Source: Epiperipatus broadwayi
Taxonomy: Eukaryota; Onychophora; Udeonychophora; Euonychophora; Peripatidae
DNA length: 64,000 nucleotides
NCBI GenBank assembly: GCA_028023455.1
Contig: JAQFVV010012441.1
Span: 5,138,606 to 5,202,605 of the forward strand
Direction: 5' to 3'
In this document: positions 37,150 through 50,009 of the stretch, piece by piece
Layout of the letters: each line of letters opens with the position of its first letter
Numbering within the stretch: position 1 is the first letter of the stretch
Position numbers and translations under genes: made by a program
Notes under the pieces: generated by a model
Told to the model about the DNA's origin: nothing
Seen by the model: the letters and a program-made list of their open reading frames with translations, nothing else
The model's database searches: none

Positions 37150-38180
37150 ATGCTACAATTTATGTAAGAATAAACAGAACTACAATAATAATAGCAATAA
37201 TCACAACCACTAAACATGATAAAGTATAACTAAATAAAATTTATAGAGAAGAAAAAATCTCAACTTACTCTTGCAAAACTTACAAAACTTGCAATATTTA
37301 TAACACAACAGCAATAGTACAATAGTTTCTTTACTTATAATAAAATATCTTTGTTTAAACCTCTCCAATATAGTGTTACACCTCCAACTTCCTCTTCATC
37401 ATCTTACTGCCATGATTAGATCCACATTTTGATAAAATAATTATCTTTTTTAATCTTATTGATTTGTTTATGCTATTTTGCTTTTCTTTGACTACAAATA
37501 TATTAATTATGCCTATAGTATACCATTTGTAAACATATATTATTTGTTTTAATAAAGTTATTTTAGAAATAAATATGTTCTTTTTGTATAACTATGGTAT
37601 TTTGTCCTTAGGGTTTTTCTATTATATTTTTGTGTTAAAATTTTCTCAATATTTTGCTTCATGCACATGTTGTTAATAAAATGCATAATATGCTAGTGAT
37701 AATCATGATAAAATATACACTTAGTCTACAAGCTAATGTCAGCCTACCATATAATAATAACAGTGAAAAATTTGAATAAATTATTTTAATTAAAACAAAA
37801 ATGCATAAAACTCAAAATTTGGAATAATACAATCATCTTCTAGAATAGCATTCAAATACCAAGAGTGAAAAAATATTTTATGGCCACTCAAAATATTCAT
37901 CAATAACATAAATATTTTTTATTAAATGAAAATAGACAATGATTGATTACAAAAACAATATTATTTAAATAAATTGCAGTTTTAAATTATAGTTATCAGT
38001 AAAATAAAATGAATAATATTCTATTTCAAATGCATTCTTTATATCTACAAAATCGTCATCATTAAATAATTCAATATTTCAATTTATGCAATTGTACTTT
38101 GAATAAATAGCATAAAATACTCGCATTATAAAGTACACAATGCTTAAATTTCTGGATATTGATTGATGAATACCAAGGCA
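37150..38180 (+). repeat. About 1-kb dispersed repeat R3, copy 2
   Basis: Collinear with 9420-10510 over its length with many indels; the clearest blocks are 37402-37500, 37740-37900 and 38028-38160. Both copies are in the same orientation, about 27.7 kb apart. No coding frame. Confidence 0.7.
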
Positions 38181-38912
38181 TTATAGAGACGCTACACAAG
38201 ACTTAATAACAAAAATAACATTTACTTTACAAAAACAAATTCTAAAATATGAACCCTATGGGAAGTCTGTTACAAATTTTTCAAAAACAGAAATACAAAT
38301 AATATAAATCTCTTTCTTATTTTACTTAATAGAATGAATAATTAAGTAGGCTTAATAATTAAAACACATTCAACAAGAATAATAATGTAGGTTCCTTATA
38401 CACAAGATAGTCTTATTTTCTTCTTTTATTCTTATAAACATAGATCTCATTTCAAAATAAATAATAAAATAAAATTTGGCTGGCAATAAGTTACTCTAAA
38501 ATATTCAATGGTATCTTATAAATAGGATTGTTAATGCAACTAGTAAGTTTTGTCAAAATATCTTAATATATAATCTTGTACTAAGCAAAGTAAAATAATT
38601 CAGTGGACAGAAAGGTACTTTTATGCTATCCACTACACCAGGAAATGCACTGATAAAGGCAAAATAATATAACATATTATTTTAAATAATGCAGGTATTG
38701 GAAAAATAGGTTGCATAAACAACTTTAATGTGACACTGAACTGTTTTTTTTTTATGTTCAATAATATTTAATACAGCTTTATTAACTAGATTTTCTGGGT
38801 AACTTGGTGTGATGATGAGGACAATGAAAACGGATTAAAAAATTATATATATAATGATTGAAAATCAGTCAACATTTAGACAATCCCAATATAGATAACA
38901 ATCAAGAATTTT
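38181..38912. other. AT-rich non-coding stretch
   Basis: Nothing recognisable. Confidence 0.5.
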
Positions 38913-39065
38913 AAACTGTTGTCAAGGCAAACACTTTTTAGCAATAGAGGTGAAATTCCATCTCTATTAATGGTGTCATATATTTATATAGACACTGAAA
39001 ATTGCAACTTGATCACAGAGGGTGAAATTATAGATAGAAAGAAGTTTAAATAAACCTTATATATA
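38913..39065 (+). repeat. Dispersed repeat R4
   Basis: 'gttgtcaaggcaa', then 'atagacactgaaaattgcaa', 'cttgatcacagag' and 'gaagtttaaataaacct' match 20861-21045. This copy has ordinary sequence where the 20.9-kb copy has TATC-like DNA. Confidence 0.65.
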
Positions 39066-39170
39066 TAAATTAAGTTTGATGTCTGTATTCTTTCCAAAAT
39101 ATATGTGCTATTCAAATCAATATACATCAAAATACAGTAAAATTCACATAAATCATTGGTATTTTATTAG

Positions 39171-39208
39171 AAGTACTTTCGACTATACATATTGTAGTCT
39201 TTATCAAC
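39171..39208 (-). ncRNA. Hammerhead-like motif, PLE-B arms
   Basis: Minus strand: UUGAUAA (for CUGAUGA), A, stem II GACUA/UAGUC with loop CAAUAUGUA, GAAA, then GUACUUCUAAU. Stem II is perfect and GAAA is intact. The core has U3 and A8 instead of C3 and G8. No clear stem III is visible. The plus-strand partner at 39605-39643 reads UUGAUAA, GACUA, UAGUU, GAAA, with one stem pair changed. Confidence 0.4.
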
Positions 39209-39342
39209 TATATAACATTGAATAATCAAAATGAGACATTCTTTCACAATACCCATAGTTCAATTTAGTTTAGTTCGCCCCCAACAATTCTGTTATTTTA
39301 ACATTTGATGATTTATTGAAATTAAAAAAGCATCCTTTAACA

Positions 39343-39549
39343 TCATCATCTGTTACATTTGATCATAATAAAACTTGTGAATATGAATTTAAATTTGCTT
39401 ATAAAAATATAAAAATTATGTAAATTGAACATTGCCACAATAAACGTCAAATAAAAGAGGCTATGTTGATTTCAAGAAATTGTCAAATATTAATGAAACA
39501 GTAATCATCAAATGTTAAAGTAACAGAATTGTGTGAGAACTTAACTAAA
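39343..39549 (+). pseudogene. PLE-B GIY-YIG C-terminal tail
   Basis: One frame reads 'SSVTFDHNKTCEYEFKF', a stop at 39421, 'HCHNKRQIKEAMLISRN', a stop at 39493, then 'VKVTELCEN' and a final stop. This parallels the tail of PLE-E ('FYDHNKLCIYGFDFNF', 'NNKRKIKEAMLIYKYK'). KEA carries the conserved GIY-YIG glutamate. Inactive. Confidence 0.75.
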
Positions 39550-39695
39550 TGAAACTACGGGTATTGTGAAAGGATGTCTCATTTTGATTATTCAATGTTA
39601 TATAGTTGATAAAGACTACAAAATGTATAGTTGAAAGTACTTCTAATAAAATAGCTATAATTTATGTGAATTTTACTGTATTTTGATATATATAT

Positions 39696-40730
39696 TATAA
39701 CACAGATTTATTATTACAATAACCATAAAGTAATAAACAATAGACAACACATACTACTGACATAAGAATTTCAATAAATAAATTAATAATATTACAGGAA
39801 TAAATCCTTGAAATAATATTTACATTTAAATTGCGTTCAAGTAGTAATTAATTTTATTTAAAGCAAACCAATAAGCACTTATACATACAGAGTAGAAAGC
39901 ATTTACCTACACACAGGCTACTAAATGTTGATAATAAAATAACAGTATATTTAAAAATCAGTGCATAGATTACTCCTTGATATGGCTAATGGATTAGAAC
40001 ACAAAACAACCATAATTCATATAATTTTACCTATTTATGCATACATGAACAGTGTATTAATGAAGCTCAATACTATTAATAATTCAACATATCTTAAAGT
40101 AACATGAAATAGAGCTATGTCTATTCACATATCTATTCCTTAAAGTTATAAAATACACACTAATAAAATTTAAAAGCAATTAATGGTAACAAATAATCAA
40201 CACCTGGTTACAGAAACTGAAAGTATCACATAAGCCTAAAACCCCACTACTTTGGAGGAAATTAGTAAAATTTATAGTAACAGAACCATTAAAATATTGC
40301 AGCAATTGTTACCTGACAATGGTAATAATACAAATAATAGAAAAAAAGGCATAGCTATAAATAATAAAATTCCACATTTACACTTATATACACATAAACT
40401 TACATAGTCTGAGTAGGAAAATATAAAAACCAATTCAAACATAATTTCAAAGCAATACTTTAACATAGGAATGGAAATTACATTCATTCATACACTAACA
40501 TTGAATATATACTCATTCATCTACAATTAATGAAATAACTGTTTTACCCTGTGGCACATTCAACACACTTCTATATTACTGGCATATAAATTCTGAGAAC
40601 TCTTACAAAAATTATTCTTAGAACTTTATTAACTGATTATTTACTGGTACCAATTTTAATTATAAAATGCATAATATCATTTATATACCTATCATAATAT
40701 AAAATATAATAATACATGAATAAAAAAAGA
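39696..40730. other. AT-rich non-coding stretch
   Basis: No gene. The 40272-40487 minus-strand frame is hydrophobic by composition only. Confidence 0.5.
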
Positions 40731-41236
<506 letters not shown>

Positions 41237-41859
41237 ATTTATACATTGGAATAATTAGCCACAAAGCCTAAACTTTTTGCTCATTTCAATAATAACAATG
41301 TTAAAACTTATTAAAGTTGAGATTCCCAAAATTATGTTTAAACCCATTTAAACTCAGTTAAAATAGCAAGAAAAAGCTTATCTTTTTCAGACCTGGTTCA
41401 ATATATATATATTTATTTCAGTATAGCGTTATGCACTGGGATTATTATATATATATATGAAAACATTAAATCCTTTAAAAGCTTTAGCAAAATCTTGATT
41501 GAAAAAAGAAAATTTATGATGTGATCTTACATTTCCAATTCATGGTAGAGATAACAAAATAATTTCAAATTGAGGAAAATTAAAGTTTTTTTTTAAATTC
41601 TTATAAAATCAAAAAATTATTACAGATTGGATGAAAAATTTGATTTGTTTATTCATGATAACAGGAAAAAATTAAACTATTGTGATTGTTTTTAATTAAA
41701 TGAATGTATAACACTAGAAATTTTGTTTATCCAGTTTTTCGATCTATTTATGATATTGTTTATTTCCGATCTATCAAAGATTCTGAAATTAAAACTTTTA
41801 AACAAAAATAAATAAATACATTTTGTGATAACTAAAAAGGTCAAAAAACTTACTACACA
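41237..41859. other. AT-rich non-coding stretch
   Basis: Only a short TA run at 41441-41460. Confidence 0.5.
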
Positions 41860-43780
41860 TTCTTTGATTTATTTACTTCTTATAAAAAATTATCTAATCA
41901 TCTATTTTCCTTAAATGAAACTTTCCTATTGGAGAAAAGTTTTAATTATGTATTTGCTCGTAAATATAATCCAGTTGAAAATAGCGTATGCAATATAGAG
42001 TTTTGTTTTTTTTTAATTTTTTTTTTTTTATATGGTTTTTTATTTTATTTATTTTTTTTATTTATATTTAAAAATATAAGCTTAAACACTGCTGATTCTG
42101 TTAAATTTGAAGTTTGTGACATCTTAAAAAATATGAAACCACCAAAAAGTATAGTATCTAAATAACAATTTGTATCCAATTCATAATTTAAAAATATGAT
42201 TCTATTGTAATTATTCCATCAGATAAAGGTAATTTGACAGGTGTACTTAATCATTTAGATTATAATAATAACATTTTAAATTTATTAAATGATGGAAATT
42301 ACAAAATATTGTTAGAGATCTTCTGACTTATTTAGAAAAAAAAGTCCTATAAAATTGATCAGTGTAGATGAGGATATGAAAATTAAAATTTCTTCAAGAA
42401 AAGGCTCTTCATTATATCCTGAATTTTATGGTTTGCCTAAAAATCATAAAACTGAGATACTATTGTGGCCTGTTGTGTGTGCTATAGGTTACCTCACATA
42501 TGCTTTGCCTAGATATTTAGCCCAATGCTTACAGCCATTCATAGATAAAATTCTATCCAGAAATAAAAATTCATTGTCTTTCTGTAATTAAAATTTTAAA
42601 ACAAATTAAATCTGATTTATTGATTAGTTTTGATGTTTCTTCTATATTTATTAGTATTCCTGTTGAAAAAGCTTTATTTATAATAGTTCAATACAATTTG
42701 TCTAATTTTATTGTTCCATTAGCAAAACATTGCCTTAGAAAATACAATTTCTATTTATGATTTTCCAAAGTATAAAGAAATTAAACAGTATTCTGTGGGA
42801 TCTCAACTGTAACCTGTAACTGCTGATCTCTTCATAAAAATTTTTGAAAGTGAAGTCATGAAATGCATCTACTAAGAAATATTTTATTTAGATCAGATAT
42901 GGATATTGCATTTGTTATTTGGTCTCATGGTATTTATGCTTTGAACACTTTTCTTGTTTTCCTTAATTATTGACATGCTAGTGGTAATTTTACTATGAAA
43001 GTTCAAAATAACAAATTTTCTTTTTTAGACGTTTTGATTGCAAAAAAATGTGATGATTCCTTATTAATATCAGTGTACATAAAACCCATCTATACAAACA
43101 GATATTTTAATTTTAATTTTCAACATCATACTGTAAGCATATTTTTTGTAGTAAAAAATATTTTGATGAGAGCTTGTAGTTTGTCAAATGAAAATCATCT
43201 TATTCAAGAAAAAGACTTAATAAAAATATTCTGCTTTCCCATGGTTACAATAAAAACATATACAATGTGTTACATAGAATTGATGTTTTAAGGAAGAAAG
43301 TAGATAAAATTGAAAATTAAACTAGCCATAGAGTGGTTTTACCTTATATTAAAGGAATCACTTTTAAAATCAGTAGAAGATTCTCTAATTTTAACATAAA
43401 GACTACCTTTTCCACTAGAAAAAAATGGTGATATTTTTCATAACCCTAAAGGCAGAGTACTTTTGGAATATCAAGGGTTTAATGAAATTTCAAGGTTGCA
43501 GTGCTCAAAAAGCTAAGACAAATTAATGCCAGAATTAATAAATATAAAAATGTCTTTAATCAGAAATTAAATACATCAGCTTTTACAACACATTTTTTAA
43601 AAACTTGGTCACAGACATGATTTTGATAATTCCAAAATACTTTCTAATTTGAAAAAGGATGACTAGAGAATAATGAGGGAGTCAATTAAAGTATTAAAAA
43701 GACCTTTTTTTAAAACTAGAGATAATGAAGCACAATGTATTCCAGCCTTACGGAGACCACTTATTTTTTCTCTTCATTCT
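41860..43780 (+). mobile_element. PLE-D: decayed Penelope-like element, RT plus GIY-YIG
   Basis: Plus-strand pieces fall in the correct PLE order across frameshifts. They are a pre-RT segment 'LNETFLLEKSFNYVFARKYN' (41910), 'VIIPSDKGNLTGVLNHLDYN' (42197), 'YPEFYGLPKNHK' (42415), motif A 'LLISFDVSSIFISIPVEKAL' (42618), and motif B 'QYSVGSQL' then a stop and 'PVTADLF' (42790). Next come 'FSFLDVLIAKK' (43016), 'VVLPYIKGITFKISRRFSNF' (43333), and an endonuclease tail with 'HDFDNSKILSN' and 'RIMRESIKVLKR'. The YxDD box is not readable. A T-rich insertion lies at 42005-42070. No inverted termini are visible. This is the most eroded of the PLE copies that retain RT. Confidence 0.88.
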
Positions 43781-46090
43781 AATATAAACTTGAATCTGAA
43801 GAAGATAAACATTTTGTTAATTCACATATTCTACATGTTTAACTACTTCATGCTCAATTTTATTCTTTAGCTCACACTTAATCTCATTACTATTTGAGAT
43901 CTAATGGATGTTCTTTGAAAAGTTAACCTTAAAAATAGTGGATGTTATTTCATTGAAACATTGCAAATTAAGCAAAACTAGTGGTTTAACCCAAAACTAT
44001 ATCATTTATATCACATAACCATAAATATATACACAATTCTATGTAATCATTTTAATAACAAATGTGTTATAGCAAATATCTCACTTTGAATTAGGTTTTG
44101 ATAATATGTAAAATAAAAAAAGAGTCCAAATCCATATTAAGTTGACTTTGGTTCTAAAGAAAATTGTTTTAATGACAAAAACAGCAGGTATAAATATTAA
44201 TAAATGTAATTATTGATTATAAAATCAAAAATTATTCATTCAAGAGTTCTTAGTTAGGAAGCAAATTCTTCATTGTGCACATCTTTGAATGTTATGTGGG
44301 AGTGTATGTTATTTACGAAAAAAGATTTACTATTTATAAGCCCATGAAATATCATCTGGCTTCATCACATGATATTACCCTATATATTATAGTTATGGAA
44401 ACATAATTTTTACCATATCCATGTCACTTATTGTAAACTTCATAAAAAGAATAGGTATCAGATGATACTTCTTATTAAATTATTATGCCAAGCTGTAATA
44501 TCCAATATCCATAGATTAGTTTAAAAGTTATGGATTTCATTAATGAGGAGTTTTGGATCTAGTGCACAGGATATTAGGATCTAACACCTCTGAAATAATT
44601 TGGAACTATCTGAACAAACTAAATAAAACATGTTATTGTTTTTAATGCAAATCATTTTGCTTGAATAATCATATAGATATTAAATCAGTTCAGTTTTTAT
44701 GCTGGGATACACTTAGGTTTTAATAACTCTAGTCACTTATAGATCTTGGACAGCATTAGCAGTAAACCAAAAAATAGTATCTGCTTCCATAGAGAAAGGA
44801 AAAAGATATGTCTTTATAAAAGCAATATGTAAGATAAACTCATGCAATGGTATCAGTTAATTTATTATTGATTATAATAACTACTGCAATGGGATTGTAA
44901 TATCTATGGTTAAAAAAATAAGGTAATTATAATGTATAGAACCTGAACTAATTCAGATATATATGACTGAAAACATTTACAGATTTTTAGTTTGGTCTGA
45001 GAGTTTGAAATTATTTTGTAATGGCGACCACCTTTTTTAACAATTGGTAATAATCAAGGTAGCAATAAAATGAAAAAAAAAATACAGTATTTACCAATTC
45101 ATTTTAATCTACAGGAATTTAAAGATAACAGACAGGTAACTATGTATATGGCAGAGTGACTACATATAACTTATTTTTAATTGCTGATTCTATAATATTC
45201 ACCAGCAGTAATCAAGTTGAACATAAATAAAAATAAATTTCCATGCAGGATCAGTTATATTCCCTAATTGTTATTCCCTCCACCTAATACTTTATTACAT
45301 TAACAAAATAAATAATCATCTCAGACTTTGAATGAGAAATAATAAACAACAGAATTATTAACAACAACAATAGATTCAATTAACAAATAGAATTATATGA
45401 TAAAAATGTATTTACATAACTTATATTTAAAAAGTTATATGACAATCATATGTAAAGGGAAAAAACCGTTGTAACTTACAATAACTCAACTCATTGGGAA
45501 TGGCTATAGAAAGTTCAGTTAATTACCTTAATGTCTCTATAAGCTGTCATATATTTTTTGTCTCTGAAATTGTGGGCTTATTGTCATTAATCAGTAATTT
45601 TTAATGTCTTTAGCAATATTAACACTTTATTTTGGTACAGTTTTCTTATGAGGTTTTCCATTGGAATTTTTTTCTGAGCATTTAAAACAGATTAATTTAT
45701 AAATTAATTATAGCAGTACATTTGAATGAGATAATCACTTTAGATGGCTAGTTTTTTTTTTTTTTTTGCAGCAAGTAAATATCAAATACTTCTTCAGCAT
45801 AGAATAGTGATGAACAGATTGGTATGATCAAAATTTTAATTCATTTTTTTGTTTACAGCTCCATATTTAGTTACAATGCTGAAAAAACAGGAAAAGCATT
45901 CTGGATGATTCTTTACTCCATAAAATGCATGATGCTCACTTAAATATAGTAAAAAATAGGATGATGAAGAAACATTCATAAAATAATCTTAACTTCAAAT
46001 GTGTGAGTAACAAAAAATGGCCCAAACACTTTTATGTAAACATTTTTATAAATAATAAATCTAATTCATAAGAGTAGCAACTTTTCTTAT
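43781..46090. other. AT-rich non-coding stretch
   Basis: No gene or element recognised. Confidence 0.5.
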
Positions 46091-46094
46091 GAAA

Positions 46095-46375
46095 GTGTAA
46101 ATTCAACTTTTAAGCACTAGAATGCTATTGTAAGAAAAGCTTTTCAGAAATGCATTTTAAATCAATATTAACACATTTAAGAATTACCAATGATCTTATA
46201 AGTATAGCAATGAAATTTATGTGGAAGGATGCATGTATGTATAAGAAAAATGTATTCAAATGTGTTAAAATTATTTGGCCATCTTTTCTGAAATGGAGAA
46301 GCAGCATTGATTTTGGAGTGTTAACTATATGCAAAGCTTCTTTGATCTTGTTCTTGACACAGTATACTTAAATAA
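46095..46375 (+). pseudogene. Retroelement remnant, plus strand (inverted partner of 46779-47160)
   Basis: 'tattgtaagaaaagctttt' (46126), 'aaatgcattttaaatcaa' and 'gcaatgaaatttatgtgg' parallel the minus strand of 46912-47130. The reading 'MHFKSILTHLRITNDLIS' corresponds to 'MHFESSLALLRNTYDFIF' there. After 'KCVKI' it continues 'IWPSFLKWRSS', matching 'IWPIFSQRVVG' on the minus strand at about 46740, whereas the minus copy has the 3' end of a LINE in between. Function is not assignable from this fragment alone. Confidence 0.5.
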
Positions 46376-46778
46376 GCTTTTGAACTCTGACCACAATAAT
46401 GAGACTCACAAACAATTTGAAAGATAATCTTCCTACTGGACAAATTCCTCACCTAGTACACAAAATAGCATTGCCCCAAGCTGGATGGAGAACTATTGAC
46501 TATTGTGATTAAAATGCCAGTCTGGACACAAGGCTTTCACAACATAAATGTCTCCATAAAAAAGCTACAAATAGCCTGGAGCATAAGTCTGTTTTTCTCA
46601 ATTGCCAAATTATAATAAGCCTCTCATTTAAACTCACACTTGCCAATATCATTTGGATTGAGGAAAATAATATTAAGTGCAAGATTTGGCATATAGCTAA
46701 CAAATCCATCTCCATAAATAAGAATCCTACTACCCTTTGTGAAAAAATGGGCCATATAATTTGAATAGACTTTTTACA

Positions 46779-47160
46779 CATCATCATCATCTTCATCATC
46801 AACCATTAACAATGCACTGAAAGATGAAGGTCACTCCAAGTTCAATCCATCTTCTTCAAACTCTAACTTCTTTCACCACATCACCTCTGTACATTTTCTT
46901 ATTACATCCATCTATTTCACATATGATCTGTTTCTGGGTCTTTTAGAATCTATTGGAATCCAGTTTAAGATTTCAATTTTACATATATTATCATTTCTTC
47001 TATCAATATATTTATATGCACCCACCCATGTAAATCTCATTGCTGGAAATATAAAGTCATAAGTATTCCTCAAAAGTGCTAAGCTTGATTCAAAATGCAT
47101 TTATGCTAAGCTTTTCTTACAATAACGTTCAAGTGCTGGAAGATTTTCTTACAATAACGT
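46779..47160 (-). pseudogene. RTE-like LINE 3' end with GAT-repeat tail
   Basis: On the minus strand 47100 to 46912 reads 'MRFTWVGAYKYIDRRN' and 'ILNWIPIDSKRPRNRS', then a stop and 'MDVIRKCTEVMW'. This matches the C-terminal signature of many non-LTR RT proteins ('W-P-x-x-x-K-R-P-R-G-R-P' followed by 'W-x-D-D/V-I'). About 100 bp further, the strand ends in a GATGATGAAGATGATGATGAT run (46779-46800). Short-unit tails of this kind are characteristic of RTE-clade LINEs. It is a 5'-truncated, dead copy. A direct repeat 'ttcttacaataacgttcaag' occurs twice at 47116-47165. Confidence 0.7.
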
Positions 47161-47165
47161 TCAAG

Positions 47166-48419
47166 CGCTGGAAAGTTGAATTTGCAATAAGTGAAAAAAA
47201 ATAAGTTGATTCAAATCTGATTTTTATCAACATTAGCTTGTTCTTTAATGTGTCCTATGGCATTAATAGATATTTTTAGATATGCTAACATTATATATTA
47301 TTACTCTTGGATGCATTTATATTTTTGAAAAAGTTTTATGAAAAACCAGTGAAGACCTAATCAAATAAATTATTAAATTTCTTAGATATCAACAAATATA
47401 ATTGATATTTAACTGCAATAGTTTATAACAATATCTAACAGTAGCTATTTCCCAGGGGATATAAACAATATCAATATATACCAAAGTTACAAGAATTTAT
47501 AAATACTTTTGTTGTTTAATTAAGTCTTATTATTAAGTTTCACAAACATTAAACTCAGATACCCCTGCACTTTCAAGGAAATTTTATAAAGGTAAAGTTT
47601 GTACATAAAATAAAAGAACTATGAATTATTAGATGATTAATTTTTAACATGGTCTAAGCGTTTTCATTTGTCTACTGAGAATGTTTTTTGCTATATTTGA
47701 TTTACTGTAGGGTTAAATGTTAAACCTGAACATAACAATTCCTGTAACGTGGCTCAACCTATCACTTCCATTTAATCGAACATTGCATGTCCTCCAAAAG
47801 CAGCTAATTGTTCGATTTTGTAAAAATAATATTTATATTTATATTCTATATATTTTTTTATAATTCAGAACTTATTATATATGATGTATACATTTATACA
47901 TTAAAGATTTTATAAACAATCAAACTTTTATTATTTTTATAACAATTCAAATAATTTTATCTTTCATTGATATTTTTCTGCAGTATTCGTTAATTAATAG
48001 AAAATGCAATATTAATTCCAAAATTAGAAATTTATCTGTAATGAAGAATACATTAATGTAATGAATATTGCAATTTAAAATCAATCCTAATTAACTAAAT
48101 ATTCCAATATTAACGATCATTTATATATATGGCAAAATAAAAATATGTAGAATATTAACTTTAAAAATATAAATGTCATTTCAATACAAGATTGAACATT
48201 TTAATTCAATTAATATACTGGATATCATTTTATTGGAAGGATCTTAGGAATAAGTTTCAGTACATATGAACACTAAGTCTACTGTTTGATGTTTAAATAT
48301 GACGGTAAATTGATAGACAAATAGATAGTTAGAGAGACTGCCAGGCAGACATAGCATTGTAAACATATTGACAAACAATTAGGTAGGTAGTAGATAAATG
48401 GATAGAATAATATAAGTAG
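47166..48419. other. AT-rich non-coding stretch
   Basis: Nothing recognisable. Confidence 0.5.
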
Positions 48420-48518
48420 ATAGATGAATATATATATATATATATAGAATTATATAAGTAAATACATACATACATACATACAAATAAATGGATAAACAAC
48501 AGACAGACAGACAGATAA

Positions 48519-48566
<48 letters not shown>

Positions 48567-48596
48567 GTAGACAGACAAACAGATAGACAGACAGAC

Positions 48597-48671
<75 letters not shown>

Positions 48672-48694
48672 CAGATGGATAGATAAATGGATAA

Positions 48695-48762
<68 letters not shown>

Positions 48763-48930
48763 ATAGACAGGTACACAGAAACACAGACAGACAGACAGAT
48801 CGATAGGCAGATAGACTGACAGACAGATAGATAGATAGATAGATAGGTAGATAGATAGATGGATAGATGGATAGATGGATAGATGGATAGATAGATAGAT
48901 AGATAGATTGATAGATAGATAGATAGATGA
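48420..48930. repeat. (GATA)n microsatellite with GACA/GGTA variants
   Basis: GATA runs at 48520-48565, 48597-48669, 48698-48760 and 48820-48930 are separated by GACA-rich variants. A short TA run (48430-48446) and a CATA run (48462-48482) lie at the left edge. Long minus-strand 'YLSIYLSI' frames (48329-49006, 48450-48776) are translations of it. Confidence 0.97.
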
Positions 48931-49432
48931 AGTTTCTTGATAAGAAAACCAGATAAAATGAAAAATATCTACTTTTTGGGCAGAGGAATGTCATTTTAAT
49001 GTACAAAAGGGTATTGCAAGAAGAATATAACTAAGAGCATAGAAGATTACACACAATTCTAAACAAATGTAAATACTGAATAGCATGTAAAAGTTCAAAT
49101 GTATATCTTATTTCTGAAGATTCTGATCATATTTAAGCAATATAAAATGGGAGAAACATGCGTAATTAGAAAGTTCTCTTTATAAACAAAACAAAAAACA
49201 ATTTATTTAAAATAAAGCAATGCTAAAACTTAGTATTCAAAATGAAGAATAGCATTTATATGTAAATCATAATAATTACTTTTTTATTTATTGTAGAAGT
49301 ATTTTTAGTCACATTTGATCATCATCAACAGTAATGATACTGTATATCCAATTTATTACTTACTTGTATTTGATTTTATGTACCAGTTGTTTCATGAACA
49401 CGTTTTTTCATATTCAATCAAGCTTGCAGTCA
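48931..49432. other. Non-coding, possible PLE end remnant
   Basis: The minus strand of 49290-49330 reads 'gttgatgatgatcaaatgtg' and 'aaaaatacttctacaat', recalling the PLE-B module (TTGATRA ... TACTTCTAAT). It may be a third, degraded terminus. Otherwise empty. Confidence 0.35.
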
Positions 49433-49433
49433 T

Positions 49434-49463
<30 letters not shown>
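49433..49463. repeat. (TA)n(TG)n microsatellite
   Basis: It lies directly against the outer end of the PLE-E left arm. Confidence 0.9.
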
Positions 49464-49464
<1 letters not shown>

Positions 49465-49518
49465 AATTATATAACTGAATATTTGTAAATACAGTAACTA
49501 AATAATTAAAAAAAATGT

Positions 49519-49563
49519 ATCCACTTAGGAGCACTTTCGATTATCCCAGTAATCTGTGTCAAC
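49519..49563 (-). ncRNA. Hammerhead-like motif, PLE-E left arm
   Basis: Inverted partner of 51932-51976. The minus strand reads UUGACAC, A, GAUUA, CUGGGA, UAAUC, GAAA, then GUGCU, CCUA, AGUGG. Stem II is perfect. Core position 3 is U and position 8 is A, as in PLE-A and PLE-B. Confidence 0.35.
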
Positions 49564-49578
49564 TAAAGCTTTGAAATG

Positions 49579-49902
49579 CTAACTTTCCCACAATTCTGTG
49601 GTCTTAACGTTTGCTGTTTGCCTGTTAATTAAGTCATGTTTGTATTTGTATATTAGCATAGCTTCCTTTATTTTTCTTTTATTGTTATTTTTTTCATTTT
49701 GCAATATTTTTACACTGTTAAAATTGAAGTCAAAACCATAAATACATAATTTATTATGGTTGTAGAAAACAGATGCTGAAATATTATTATTTACTATGCA
49801 ATTTTGTTTCGATTTGTGAACATGTTTTAATAATAGCAAGTGTTCCTTAGTTCTTTTTTCCAATATACATCTAGATTCACCTATATATCCACTGCCACAC
49901 AT
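49579..49902 (-). pseudogene. PLE-E GIY-YIG C-terminal half, inverted copy
   Basis: The minus strand reads 'MCGSGYIGESRCILEKRTKE', 'HLLLLKHVHKSKQNCIVNNN', 'FYNHNKLCIYGFDFNF', 'NNNKRKIKEAMLIYKYKHDL', then 'TTELWES' and a stop. It has no internal stop, unlike the plus-strand copy, which has a stop after 'LLLLKHV' (51676) and another before 'LWES'. This arm is therefore the better-preserved version of the domain's end. Not an independent gene. Confidence 0.9.
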
Positions 49903-50009
49903 ACATATCCATTTATAAATGACACAATTTTTATTTACAAATGAGGTTTTATCTTTGGAGTTATTTATTAATTTGTTTAATGTAGAATATGGATCTCAAT
50001 TTTCAACAA

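Larger units (their letters stand above)
39117..39695 (+). mobile_element. PLE-B: Penelope-like end with inverted termini
   Basis: Left arm about 39117-39321 is the reverse complement, with scattered changes, of right arm about 39500-39695. The clearest block is 'tgtctcattttgattattca' at 39575 and its complement at 39222. The interior of about 180 bp is only the C-terminal tail of a PLE ORF. The arms carry a hammerhead-like module. The design is the same as PLE-A and PLE-E with a shorter body. Confidence 0.8.

Noticed and set aside
46150-46371. 73-codon plus-strand frame as a standalone gene
   Set aside because: It is homologous to the inverted minus-strand segment at 46912-47100, which belongs to a LINE remnant.
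48420-48930. CRISPR-like array
   Set aside because: The repetition is a 4-bp unit with no spacers, and the context is eukaryotic.
48329-49006. 225-codon minus-strand frame
   Set aside because: Translation of the GATA array with random flanks.
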